A DNA stretch of 64,000 bases from Cellulomonas sp. Y8 (GCF_008033115.1 NZ_CP041203.1:3348001-3412000); one strand, 5' to 3'; shown: positions 22,325 to 30,936, counted from the stretch's first letter. The notes: generated by a model from the sequence alone, not told the origin. Numbers and translations are program-made.

Positions 22325-22339
22325 CGAAGCGATTCGACA
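22322..22339. promoter_or_regulatory. LacI-type operator 2, shared with the beta-glucosidase promoter region
   Basis: TATCGAAGCGATTCGACA contains a near-palindrome and matches 16 of 18 bases of the element at 29322-29339 upstream of the beta-glucosidase gene. Confidence 0.6.
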
Positions 22340-22410
22340 CGAGTTGTGACCGTTTCGAGACCCCTGGGGCTGGACGCCCTCGTGATCCCGGGCCTACAGT
22401 GACGACCGCG

Positions 22411-22422
22411 CGAAGCGCTTCG
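22411..22422. promoter_or_regulatory. LacI-type operator 3
   Basis: CGAAGCGCTTCG is a perfect 12-base palindrome followed by ACAC, as in operator 2. It lies 54 bases before the LacI-2 start, in its 5' leader. Confidence 0.65.
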
Positions 22423-22476
22423 ACACCTCACGGACGAGGTGCCGCCGAGACACTCGAGGGAGAGGTCCGCACGACG

Positions 22477-23535
22477 ATGGTGACGATGCAGGACGTGGCA
22501 CGCCGGGCCGGCGTCGCGCTGTCCACCGTGTCGGCCACCCTCACCGGCGCCCGCCCCGTCTCCGCCGCGACCCGCGCCCGGGTCGAGTCCGTGATGGACG
22601 AGCTCGGCTACCGCCCCAACGCCCTGGCCCGCGGCCTGGCCACGCGCCGCAGCCGGGTGCTCGCGCTGACCTACCCCGTCGCGGACTCGGGGCTCAGCCG
22701 GACGTCGGCCGAGTTCGTGCTCAGCGCGGCCGCGGTCGCCCAGGAGCGCGGGTACCAGCTGGTGCTCTGGCCGTTCGCGGCCGAGGACGCCGACGGCGTG
22801 CTCGACGTCGCGCGGCGCGGGCTGGCCGACGGCGTGCTGGTCATGGAGGTGCACGCCTGGGACGCCCGGGTCGCCGCCCTCCGGGGTGCCGGCGTCCCGG
22901 TGACGCTCATCGGCCGCACCGCGGACGAGGCGGACCCCGAGGTGCCGACCGTGGACGTCGACTTCGCCGCCACGCTGGCCGACGCCGTCGCGCACCTCGC
23001 GGGGCTCGGCCACACCCGGATCGCGTTCGTCAACCACGCGGAGCACCGGCTCGCCGAGGGCCACGGCCCGACCGTGCGCGCCGCCGCGGCCTACACCGCC
23101 GAGATGCTGGCCCGCGGCCTCGACCCCGTGCAGGTGTACGCCGAGGAGTCCGTGGCCGGGGGCCGCGCGGCGCTGGCCGGGCTGCTCGACGCGTCCCCGG
23201 CGCCGACGGCGGTCATCACCATGAACGAGGACGCGACGTTCGGCGTGGCCGCCGAGCTCGCCGTCCGCCGCGTGGCCGTGCCCGCGGAGCTGTCCGTGCT
23301 CGCGGTGGTCTCGTCCCCGGCGGTCGCCGGGCAGACGGTGCCGCCGCTCACGACGCTGCACGCCCCCGGCGCGCAGCTCGGGCGGGCGGGCGTCGACGCC
23401 CTGCTCGCCCTGCTCGGCACCGGCGAGGTGCCCGCCCCCGTCCTCGAGCCGTGCCGGCTCGTGGACCTGGGCAGCACCGGCCCGGCGCCGCGCGACGCCC
23501 AGGCGGGTGCGCTCGCCGGGGCGACGACCCCCTAG
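22477..23535 (+). CDS. LacI-family transcriptional regulator 2
   Basis: A 352-residue repressor heading the sugar ABC transporter cassette. Helix-turn-helix TMQDVARRAGVALSTVSATLTG, hinge MDELGYRPNALARGLATRRS and a type-1 binding-protein-fold effector domain. ATG 22477 has GAGGGAGAGG upstream; ATG 22486 would remove only three residues. It lies 75 bases before the binding-protein gene, so it is likely the local regulator of that operon. Three operator-like palindromes lie upstream. Confidence 0.92.
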   Translation: MVTMQDVARRAGVALSTVSATLTGARPVSAATRARVESVMDELGYRPNALARGLATRRSRVLALTYPVADSGLSRTSAEFVLSAAAVAQERGYQLVLWPFAAEDADGVLDVARRGLADGVLVMEVHAWDARVAALRGAGVPVTLIGRTADEADPEVPTVDVDFAATLADAVAHLAGLGHTRIAFVNHAEHRLAEGHGPTVRAAAAYTAEMLARGLDPVQVYAEESVAGGRAALAGLLDASPAPTAVITMNEDATFGVAAELAVRRVAVPAELSVLAVVSSPAVAGQTVPPLTTLHAPGAQLGRAGVDALLALLGTGEVPAPVLEPCRLVDLGSTGPAPRDAQAGALAGATTP

Positions 23536-23610
23536 ACCGATCGACCACGGGGCGCCGGCGACCGCCGGACCCCGACCAGCACAGCAGGAACTCGACGAGG
23601 AGGACGTGTG

Positions 23611-24921
23611 ATGGCATCTGCGCGGAAGCGGTACGTGGCCGGCGCCCTGGCGCTCGCCCTGCCGCTCGCCCTGGCGGCGTGCGGCGGAGACAGCAGCGGC
23701 GGGGGCGGTGGCTCGGACGGCGACACGCTGACCGTCTGGCACTACGAGAACGACGACTCGGCGATGGGCCAGGCGTGGGCCAAGGCCATCGAGATCTTCG
23801 AGGACGAGCACCCGGACGTCACGGTGAACGTCGAGAACCAGACGTTCGAGCAGATCCAGAAGAACGCGAAGATCTTCCTCACCGGCGACGACGTGCCGGA
23901 CGTCATGGAGTACAACAAGGGCAACGCGACCGCGGGCCAGCTCGCCTCGCAGGGCCTCATCACCCCGCTGACCGAGGAGGCCGACTCGCGCGGCTGGGCG
24001 GACACCCTGCCCGACTCGATCCAGACGACGGCGATGTACGACGAGCAGGGCCTCATGGGCTCCGGCGACTGGTACGGGGTGCCGAACTACGGCGAGTTCG
24101 TCGGCGTCTACTACAACCAGGACATGCTGGACGCGCAGGGCATCGCGCAGCCGACGACGTTCGACGAGTTCGAGGCCGCGCTCGCCACGTTCAAGGCCGC
24201 CGGCATCACCCCGCTCGCCGAGGCCGGCGCGGAGTACCCGCTCGGCCAGCTCTGGTACGAGCTCGTGCTGCACTACGGCGACCGCGACCTCATCGACGAC
24301 TACCAGCTGTTCGCCGACGACGTGGACTTCCAGAACGAGGCGTTCACGCAGGCGACCGAGAAGCTCGACGAGTGGATCAAGGCCGGCTACATCGCGTCCG
24401 ACTCGGCCGCGCTGACCGCCGAGGACATGGGCGTGTCGTTCATCAACGGCACCTACCCGATCATGGTCTCCGGCTCCTGGTGGTTCGGCCGCCTGGTCGA
24501 GGAGATCCCGTTCACCTGGACCCAGGCGCTGTTCCCGGACAACACGATGCACCCGGGATCGTCCGGCAACCTGTGGGTCGTCCCGGAGAACGCCGCCAAC
24601 AAGGACCTGGCGTACGACTTCATCGACATCACGCTGCGCCCCGAGGTGCAGGAGATCCTCGGCCAGAAGGGCGGCCTGCCGGTCGCCGGCGACTCCTCGT
24701 CGATCACCGACGAGAAGACGAAGGAGATGACCGAGAACTTCGAGTCGATCCTCGACGAGGACGGCCTGGCGTTCTACCCCGACTGGCCGGTCCCGGGCTA
24801 CTACGACGTGATCGTCAGCGAGCTGCAGTCGCTGGTCAACCAGTCGAAGTCCCCGTCCGAGGTGCTGGACGGCCTGTCCACCGCCTACCAGGACGGCAAG
24901 ACGGACCTGCTCGAGGGCTGA
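23611..24921 (+). CDS. sugar ABC transporter substrate-binding lipoprotein
   Basis: Family 1 extracellular solute-binding protein, 436 residues, that captures an oligosaccharide for import. The signal peptide ends in LALAAC with the lipid-modified Cys24, followed by a Ser/Gly linker. ATG 23611 is preferred to GTG 23608 because AGGAGG at 23598-23603 is then 7 bases away. The substrate is not readable; the neighbouring glycosidases point to glucose- and xylose-containing beta-glucan or xyloglucan pieces. A GC-only hairpin follows, before the permease genes. Confidence 0.92.
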   Translation: MASARKRYVAGALALALPLALAACGGDSSGGGGGSDGDTLTVWHYENDDSAMGQAWAKAIEIFEDEHPDVTVNVENQTFEQIQKNAKIFLTGDDVPDVMEYNKGNATAGQLASQGLITPLTEEADSRGWADTLPDSIQTTAMYDEQGLMGSGDWYGVPNYGEFVGVYYNQDMLDAQGIAQPTTFDEFEAALATFKAAGITPLAEAGAEYPLGQLWYELVLHYGDRDLIDDYQLFADDVDFQNEAFTQATEKLDEWIKAGYIASDSAALTAEDMGVSFINGTYPIMVSGSWWFGRLVEEIPFTWTQALFPDNTMHPGSSGNLWVVPENAANKDLAYDFIDITLRPEVQEILGQKGGLPVAGDSSSITDEKTKEMTENFESILDEDGLAFYPDWPVPGYYDVIVSELQSLVNQSKSPSEVLDGLSTAYQDGKTDLLEG

Positions 24922-24934
24922 GTCCCCACCCCCT

Positions 24935-24968
24935 GCCCGGGCCGGCGGTGCACGCCGCCGGCCCGGGC
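24935..24968 (+). terminator. GC-rich hairpin between binding protein and permease genes
   Basis: A perfect 14-bp stem (24935-24948 with 24955-24968), entirely G and C, has a 6-base loop and no T tract. It may act as a partial terminator or a 3' mRNA protector, keeping binding protein in excess over permeases. Confidence 0.65.
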
Positions 24969-24991
24969 GCCCCACCTCGCGAGGAGCCGCT

Positions 24992-25960
24992 TTGACCACC
25001 GTCGACCGCGCCGCGCCGCCGCAGGAGCCGCGCACCCGCGGCAGCCGCCGCGGCCGCCGTTCGCGCGACTGGGTCGGGTACCTGCCCTACCTGCTGCCCG
25101 GCCTGATCGCCTTCACCGTCGTCATCCTGATCCCGTTCGGGATGAACATCTGGTACAGCCTGCACAAGTGGAAGGGCGGCAACGCCCCGCTGCGCTGGTA
25201 CGGGCTCGGCAACTACACCGACCTGCTCGCGGACGAGCAGTTCTGGACGTCGTTCCGGAACTCGATCGCGATGATCCTCGCGATGGTGGTGGTGCCGACG
25301 CTGATCGGCCTGCTGCTCGCGACCACGCTGTTCGACGTGCTCGGCAAGCGGTTCGGCCCGCGCGTGGCCTCGGTGCTCCGAGCCACCTACTACCTGCCGC
25401 AGATCCTGCCGGTCGCCGTCGCCGGCGTGCTGTGGAACTGGATCCTCAACTCCCAGACCGGCGCCGTGAACGTGATCCTGCGGGAGATCGGCGTCGCGAA
25501 CCCGCCGAACTGGCTGGGCTCGACCGACACCGCGCTGCCGACCGTCATGCTCGTGCTGATCTGGATCCAGATCGGCTACCCGGTCGTCATCTTCATGTCC
25601 GCGCTGCAGCGGGTCGACCCCGAGCTCTACGAGGCCGCCGAGCTGGACGGCGCCGGCTGGTGGCACCGGTTCCGCGCCATCACGATCCCGCAGATCAAGC
25701 CCGAGACGTTCGTCATCACGCTCACCTGCACCGTGGCCGCGCTCAAGGTGTTCGGCCCGATCTACGTGCTGACCCGCGGCGGCCCCGAGTCGTCGACGCT
25801 CGTGCCGTCGTACTACTCGTACCTGAACTTCTTCGACAAGTCGAAGGTCGGCTACGGCGCCGCGATCGCGAACGTCCTGACGGTCCTGATCATCCTGATC
25901 GCCGTCGTCATCATGGTGCTGCAGGCCCGCAGCGCCCGCCGTGAGGAGGAGGGTCGCTGA
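24992..25960 (+). CDS. sugar ABC transporter permease 1 (MalF type)
   Basis: Inner-membrane permease, 322 residues, with six predicted helices. The cytoplasmic EAA loop reads EAAELDGAGWWHRFRAITIPQIKP, the contact site for the ATPase. TTG 24992 is used because GAGGAG lies 5-6 bases before it and no better start fits. The stop overlaps the next gene (TGATG). No ATP-binding subunit is encoded here, so a shared MsiK-like ATPase elsewhere is likely, as is usual for actinobacterial CUT1 systems. Confidence 0.92.
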   Translation: MTTVDRAAPPQEPRTRGSRRGRRSRDWVGYLPYLLPGLIAFTVVILIPFGMNIWYSLHKWKGGNAPLRWYGLGNYTDLLADEQFWTSFRNSIAMILAMVVVPTLIGLLLATTLFDVLGKRFGPRVASVLRATYYLPQILPVAVAGVLWNWILNSQTGAVNVILREIGVANPPNWLGSTDTALPTVMLVLIWIQIGYPVVIFMSALQRVDPELYEAAELDGAGWWHRFRAITIPQIKPETFVITLTCTVAALKVFGPIYVLTRGGPESSTLVPSYYSYLNFFDKSKVGYGAAIANVLTVLIILIAVVIMVLQARSARREEEGR

Positions 25961-26883
25961 TGGCCGCCCCGATCGAGACGCTGCCCGCCGGCACCGCCGT
26001 CTGCACGGGCCGCCCGGTCCGCCCGCCGCGCGCCAAGGCCACCGACACCGACCGCCGGCACCGCCGCGGCACCGCGCGCTGGTTCGTGCTCGCCGCCGCC
26101 GTGCTGGTCGCCGTGGTCATGCTCGTGCCGTTCGTCATCATGGTGCTGAACGCGTTCAAGGCTCCCGCGGACTACTCGCAGAACGGCCCGCTGTCCTGGC
26201 CGGCGGAGTTCTACACCGAGGGCCTGCGCAACTTCTGGACCCGCGTCAACTTCCCCGAGAAGCTGGTCAACTCCGTCTGGATCTCGGGCGCGGTCGCGCT
26301 CTTCGCCGTCGTGCTGTCGCTGTTCAGCGCGTACGCGCTCGGCGTCGGCCGGGTGAGGGGCCGGATGTGGATCGTCACGCTGTTCCTGCTCGCGAACATG
26401 CTGCCGCAGGAGGTGCTGGTCTACCCGCTGTTCCAGATGGCCCAGGAGGTGGGGCTGTCCAACAACCAGTGGTCGGTCATCATCATCTTCACGGTCATCC
26501 AGGCGGCGTTCGGCACGTACCTGCTGTCGTCGGTGCTCGGCACGTTCCCGAAGGCGCTGCTCGAGGCGGCGTCCCTCGACGGCGCGGGCCGGTGGCGGAC
26601 CCTGTGGGGCGTCGTGTTCCCGGTGGTCCGGCCGACGCTCAGCGTCCTGCTGATCTTCTTCTTCATCTGGACGTGGAACGAGTTCTTCATCCCGCTGGTC
26701 ATGCTCACGACCAACGCCACCCAGACGATCCCGGTGGCCCTCGCCTCGCTGCAGGGCGACCGCATGATGGACGCCCCCACGACCAACGCGGGCGCCCTCG
26801 TCTCGATGATCCCGGCGATCGTCTTCTTCCTCATCTTCCAGCGCACGCTGACCCGCGGGATCACCGCGGGCGCGGTCAAGTAA
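25960..26883 (+). CDS. sugar ABC transporter permease 2 (MalG type)
   Basis: Second permease, 307 residues, six helices. EAA loop EAASLDGAGRWRTLWGVVFPVVRP. The N-terminus has an extra basic, Pro-rich segment before the first helix. ATG 25960 overlaps the upstream stop by one base. It is followed 16 bases later by the GH31 gene, so the glycosidase is co-expressed with uptake. Confidence 0.92.
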   Translation: MAAPIETLPAGTAVCTGRPVRPPRAKATDTDRRHRRGTARWFVLAAAVLVAVVMLVPFVIMVLNAFKAPADYSQNGPLSWPAEFYTEGLRNFWTRVNFPEKLVNSVWISGAVALFAVVLSLFSAYALGVGRVRGRMWIVTLFLLANMLPQEVLVYPLFQMAQEVGLSNNQWSVIIIFTVIQAAFGTYLLSSVLGTFPKALLEAASLDGAGRWRTLWGVVFPVVRPTLSVLLIFFFIWTWNEFFIPLVMLTTNATQTIPVALASLQGDRMMDAPTTNAGALVSMIPAIVFFLIFQRTLTRGITAGAVK

Positions 26884-26899
26884 GGCAAGGGCAGCATCC

Positions 26900-29173
26900 A
26901 TGAAGTTCACCGACGGCTACTGGCAGACCCTCCCCGGCGTCACGGTGCAGCGCCCGCGCGCGGTCGACGAGGTCGTGCTGGGCGAGCGATCGCTCACCGC
27001 CTACGCCGGCACCGGCCGCCTCGCCACGCGCGGCGACACGCTCAACCACCCGCTCATCACGATCACCCTGGACTCGCCCGCCGAGGGGGTGCTCGGCGTG
27101 ACGATCGAGCACCACCAGGGCGGCGTGGACCACGGGCCGGCGTTCGGCCTCGCCGACGCGGCGCCGCACGTGGTGGTCGCCGGGTCGACCGACGACGACC
27201 CCCGCGCCTCCCTGACCACGGGCAACCTCACCGCCCGGGTGTCGACGACGGGGGAGTGGGCGCTCGACGTCGAGGTCGACGGCCGGGTCGTCACCGGTGC
27301 CACCTCGCGCGGCGTCGGCGTGGTCACCGACGCCGAGGGCCGGCCGTTCGTCCGCGAGCAGCTCGGGCTCGGGGTGGGCGACCACGTCTACGGCCTCGGC
27401 GAGCGGTTCACCCCGTTCGTGAAGAACGGCCAGACCGTCGACATCTGGAACGCGGACGGCGGCACCTCCTCGGAGCAGTCGTACAAGAACGTGCCGTTCT
27501 ACCTGACCGACGCGGGCTACGGCGTGTTCGTCGACCACCCCGGCCACGTCTCGTTCGAGATCGGCTCCGAGGTCGTGTCCCGCACCCAGTTCAGCGTCGC
27601 CGGCCAGCGGCTGCGCTACTACGTCATCGCGGGCCCGGATCCCAAGGACGTGCTGCGCCGGTACACCGCGCTCACCGGGCGCCCGGCCGCCGTGCCGGAC
27701 TGGTCCTACGGCCTGTGGCTGTCGACCTCGTTCACCACGGACTACGACGAGGCCACCGTCATGTCGTTCATCGACGGCATGGCCGAGCGCGGGCTGCCGC
27801 TGTCGGTGTTCCACTTCGACTGCTTCTGGATGCGCCGGTTCCACTGGTGCGACTTCGTGTGGGACCCGGCGACGTTCCCGGACCCCGAGGGCCTGCTCTC
27901 CCGGCTGCACGAGCGGGACCTGCAGGTGTGCGTCTGGATCAACCCGTACATCGCGCAGCGCTCGCACCTGTTCGCCGAGGGCGCCGAGCTCGGCTACCTC
28001 GTGAAGCGCGCCGACGGCTCCGTCTGGCAGTGGGACATGTGGCAGGCCGGCATGGGCCTCGTCGACTTCACCAACCCCGAGGCCACGGCGTGGTTCAAGG
28101 GCAAGCTGCGGGCCCTGCTCGACATGGGCGTCGACTGCTTCAAGACCGACTTCGGCGAGCGGATCCCGACGGACGTCGTCTGGCACGACGGCGCGGACCC
28201 CGAGCGGATGCACAACTACTACACGCACCTGTACAACAAGGCCGTCTTCGAGCTGCTCGAGGAGGTCAAGGGCGAGGGGGAGGCCGTGCTGTTCGCGCGG
28301 TCGGCCACCGCCGGCGGCCAGCAGTTCCCCGTGCACTGGGGCGGCGACTGCGAGTCGACGTTCGTGTCCATGGCGGAGTCGCTGCGCGGCGGGCTGTCGC
28401 TGGCGTCGTCCGGGTTCGGGTACTGGTCGCACGACATCGGCGGCTTCGAGGGCACGCCGGACGCCGCGGTGTTCAAGCGCTGGCTCGCGTTCGGCCTGCT
28501 GTCCTCGCACTCCCGGCTGCACGGCTCGTCGTCGTACCGGGTGCCGTGGGCGTTCGACGAGGAGTCGGTCAAGGTCACGCAGCGGTTCACCGAGCTCAAG
28601 CTGTCGCTCATGCCGTACCTGTCCGCGGTGGGCCGCGAGGCGCACACCGACGGCCTGCCGGTCATGCGGCCGCTGTTCCTCGAGTTCCCGGACGACCCGG
28701 GCGCCGCGACGGTCGACACCCAGTACGCGCTGGGGTCGTCGCTGCTGGTCGCGCCCGTGTTCAACGCCGAGGGCGACGTGGACGTCTACGTGCCCGAGGG
28801 CGAGTGGACGTCGCTGCTCGACGGCTCGACGGTGTCCGGCCCGCGGTGGCACCGGCAGCGGCACGGGTTCGACTCGCTGCCCGTGCTGGTCCGGCCCGGC
28901 ACGCTGCTGCCGGTCGGTGCGCGCACCGACCGCCCGGACTACGACCACGCCGACGGCGTCACGCTCCGGGTGTTCGGCCTGGCGGACGGCGCCGAGGCGC
29001 GGACCACGGTCCGCGGCGCGGGCGGGGACGTGGAGTTCGTCGCGCGGCGCGCGGGGTCGACGGTCACGGTCGAGGCCACGGGCGCCGTCCCGGCCGCGTG
29101 GCACGTCGCTGCGGCCCTGGGCACGCCGCAGGCGGCCGAGGGCCCGCGCGCGGAGCTCACCCTCCCCGCCTGA
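26900..29173 (+). CDS. glycoside hydrolase family 31, alpha-xylosidase-like
   Basis: A 757-residue intracellular GH31 enzyme; no signal peptide is seen. It has the N-terminal beta-sandwich, then the catalytic barrel. The nucleophile is Asp417 in CFKTDFGERIP; this KTDFGE context is the YicI-type alpha-xylosidase version rather than the WxDMNE seen in alpha-glucosidases. GLGERFTPFVKNGQ is also YicI-like. The likely reaction is release of alpha-1,6-linked xylose from xyloglucan oligosaccharides such as isoprimeverose. Alpha-glucosidase activity cannot be excluded. It ends the ABC operon and is followed by a palindrome. Confidence 0.85.
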   Translation: MKFTDGYWQTLPGVTVQRPRAVDEVVLGERSLTAYAGTGRLATRGDTLNHPLITITLDSPAEGVLGVTIEHHQGGVDHGPAFGLADAAPHVVVAGSTDDDPRASLTTGNLTARVSTTGEWALDVEVDGRVVTGATSRGVGVVTDAEGRPFVREQLGLGVGDHVYGLGERFTPFVKNGQTVDIWNADGGTSSEQSYKNVPFYLTDAGYGVFVDHPGHVSFEIGSEVVSRTQFSVAGQRLRYYVIAGPDPKDVLRRYTALTGRPAAVPDWSYGLWLSTSFTTDYDEATVMSFIDGMAERGLPLSVFHFDCFWMRRFHWCDFVWDPATFPDPEGLLSRLHERDLQVCVWINPYIAQRSHLFAEGAELGYLVKRADGSVWQWDMWQAGMGLVDFTNPEATAWFKGKLRALLDMGVDCFKTDFGERIPTDVVWHDGADPERMHNYYTHLYNKAVFELLEEVKGEGEAVLFARSATAGGQQFPVHWGGDCESTFVSMAESLRGGLSLASSGFGYWSHDIGGFEGTPDAAVFKRWLAFGLLSSHSRLHGSSSYRVPWAFDEESVKVTQRFTELKLSLMPYLSAVGREAHTDGLPVMRPLFLEFPDDPGAATVDTQYALGSSLLVAPVFNAEGDVDVYVPEGEWTSLLDGSTVSGPRWHRQRHGFDSLPVLVRPGTLLPVGARTDRPDYDHADGVTLRVFGLADGAEARTTVRGAGGDVEFVARRAGSTVTVEATGAVPAAWHVAAALGTPQAAEGPRAELTLPA

Positions 29174-29209
29174 CCCCGCCGCTGCTCGCCCACCCGGGGC
29201 GACACCCGT

Positions 29210-29275
29210 CGCCGAGATGGCAACTCTCGGCTGCGTGGCTCCCGCCGCGCAGAGCCGAGAGTTGCCATCTCGGCG
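29210..29275. repeat. REPIN-like nested palindrome, copy B
   Basis: A perfect 23-bp inverted repeat (29210-29232 with 29253-29275) surrounds a 20-base spacer. Each arm contains CCGAGATGGCAACTCTCGG or its complement, identical to copy A in the left arm. It lies 36 bases past the GH31 stop and before the beta-glucosidase promoter region, separating the two transcription units. Confidence 0.8.
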
Positions 29276-29300
29276 GGCGCGTCTGGGCGCAGGGGGCGCG

Positions 29301-29313
29301 GGAGCGCTCCCAC
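29301..29313. promoter_or_regulatory. CebR/CelR-type operator upstream of beta-glucosidase
   Basis: GGGAGCGCTCCCA matches 13 of 14 bases of TGGGAGCGCTCCCA, the established operator of the cellobiose-responsive LacI-family repressors CelR (Thermobifida) and CebR (Streptomyces). It lies 69-81 bases upstream of the beta-glucosidase start. The cognate repressor may be LacI-2 or a gene outside the window. Confidence 0.75.
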
Positions 29314-29321
29314 GTTCGTGT

Positions 29322-29339
29322 ATCGTATCGATTCGACAT
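29322..29339. promoter_or_regulatory. second LacI-type site before beta-glucosidase
   Basis: TATCGTATCGATTCGACA differs at 2 of 18 bases from the element in the LacI-2 promoter at 22322-22339. TATCGT or TATCGA within it could also be part of a -10. Confidence 0.6.
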
Positions 29340-29381
29340 CGCCGTCCCGCGGCTCACCCACCTGAACCGAGGAAGCTCCTG

Positions 29382-30836
29382 ATGACCACCTCCCGCCCCT
29401 CCGGGCGTACGTTCCCCGCCGACTTCCTGTGGGGGTCCGCCACCGCCTCGTACCAGATCGAGGGGGCCGCCTCCGAGGGCGGCCGCGCGCCGTCCATCTG
29501 GGACACGTTCTCCGCGCGCCCGGGCGCCGTGCTCAACGGCGACACCGGCGCCGTCGCCGCCGACCACTACCACCGGGTCCCCGAGGACGTCGCGCTCATG
29601 CAGTCCCTCGGTCTGCAGGCCTACCGGCTGTCGATCGCCTGGCCGCGGGTGCAGCCCACCGGGTCGGGGGAGTGGAACGCCGAGGGTCTGGCGTTCTACA
29701 CCGACCTCGTCGACCGGCTCATCGCCGCCGGCATCAAGCCCGTCGTCACGCTCTACCACTGGGACCTGCCGCAGGCCCTGGAGGACGAGGGCGGCTGGAC
29801 GAACCGCGAGACCGCGTACCGGTTCGCCGACTACGCCCGCAAGCTCGCCGAGGTGCTGGGCGACAAGGTCACCGTGTGGACCACGCTCAACGAGCCGTGG
29901 TGCTCCGCCTACCTGGGCTACGCCTCCGGCGTGCACGCCCCGGGCCGCACCGAGCAGGGCGCCTCGCTCGCCGCCGTGCACCACCTCAACCTCGCGCACG
30001 GCCTCGCGGCCCTCGCGATCCGGGAGGTGCTCGGCGACGCCGCGCAGGTGTCGATCACGCTCAACCTGCACGTGACCCGCGCCGCGTCCGACGCGCCCGA
30101 GGACGTCGAGGCGAAGCGCCAGGTGGACACCGTCGCCAACGAGGTGTTCCTGCAGCCGCTGCTCGAGGGCCGGTACCCGGAGAACGTGCTCGCCCAGACG
30201 GCCGCCGTGTCCGACTGGTCGTTCGTGCAGGACGGCGACCTGGAGCTCATCCGGCAGCCGATCGACCTGCTCGGCATCAACTACTACTCGACGGGTCGGG
30301 TGCAGCGGCTGCACGGCGAGCCGGTCGTCGGCGACGGCAGCCCCGGCGTCGACGGGCACAAGTCGTCGGTGGTCAGCCCGTGGGTGGGCTGCGACGACGT
30401 CGAGTGGCTGCCGCAGCCGGGCCCGCACACCGCGATGGGCTGGAACATCGAGCCCCAGGGCCTGACCGACCTCCTGCTCGAGATGCACGAGCGGTACCCG
30501 TCGATCCCGCTGGCCGTCACCGAGAACGGCGCGGCGTTCGCCGACGAGGTGTCCGCCGACGGCCGGGTGCACGACCTCGACCGGGTCGAGTACCTGCACG
30601 ACCACATCGACGCCGTCGGCGCCGCGATGGACGCCGGCGCGGACGTGCGCGGCTACTTCGTGTGGTCGCTGATGGACAACTTCGAGTGGGCGTACGGCTA
30701 CGACCGCCGGTTCGGCATCGTGCGGGTCGACTACGACACCCTCGAGCGGACCCTCAAGGACTCGGCGCTCTGGTACCGGGACCTCGTCGCGACGCGGACG
30801 ATCGCGCCCGCGGAGTCGGCGGCCGGGCTGTCCTGA
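29382..30836 (+). CDS. beta-glucosidase, glycoside hydrolase family 1
   Basis: A 484-residue intracellular GH1 enzyme splitting cellobiose-type beta-glucosides. The N-terminal signature FPADFLWGSATASYQIEGA is present. The acid/base is Glu171 in TLNEPW and the nucleophile Glu381 in VTENGA. ATG 29382 has GAGGAAG about 8 bases upstream. It has its own upstream region with two LacI-type operators and its own terminator, so it is probably a single-gene unit regulated together with the transporter cassette. Confidence 0.95.
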   Translation: MTTSRPSGRTFPADFLWGSATASYQIEGAASEGGRAPSIWDTFSARPGAVLNGDTGAVAADHYHRVPEDVALMQSLGLQAYRLSIAWPRVQPTGSGEWNAEGLAFYTDLVDRLIAAGIKPVVTLYHWDLPQALEDEGGWTNRETAYRFADYARKLAEVLGDKVTVWTTLNEPWCSAYLGYASGVHAPGRTEQGASLAAVHHLNLAHGLAALAIREVLGDAAQVSITLNLHVTRAASDAPEDVEAKRQVDTVANEVFLQPLLEGRYPENVLAQTAAVSDWSFVQDGDLELIRQPIDLLGINYYSTGRVQRLHGEPVVGDGSPGVDGHKSSVVSPWVGCDDVEWLPQPGPHTAMGWNIEPQGLTDLLLEMHERYPSIPLAVTENGAAFADEVSADGRVHDLDRVEYLHDHIDAVGAAMDAGADVRGYFVWSLMDNFEWAYGYDRRFGIVRVDYDTLERTLKDSALWYRDLVATRTIAPAESAAGLS

Positions 30837-30875
30837 CGCCGGGCCCGGCGCCGTCGGGCGCCCGCACCGCACGCA

Positions 30876-30915
30876 CGCCGGAGGGAGGCCACCGCACGGT
30901 GGCCGCCCTCCGGCG
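30876..30915 (+). terminator. terminator hairpin of beta-glucosidase gene
   Basis: Arms 30876-30894 and 30897-30915 pair with one mismatch around a very short loop, 39 bases past the stop. No T tract is present. Confidence 0.7.
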
Positions 30916-30936
30916 CGCCGGGGGACAATCGGGGGC

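Larger units (their letters stand above)
22104..22476. promoter_or_regulatory. divergent regulatory region between two LacI genes
   Basis: These 373 bases hold no gene. They contain three LacI-type palindromes (22196-22209, 22322-22339, 22411-22422), a half-like CAAGCGGTTCGA near 22216 and a plausible promoter for LacI-2. Autoregulation or cross-regulation of both repressors is the simplest reading. Confidence 0.7.
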
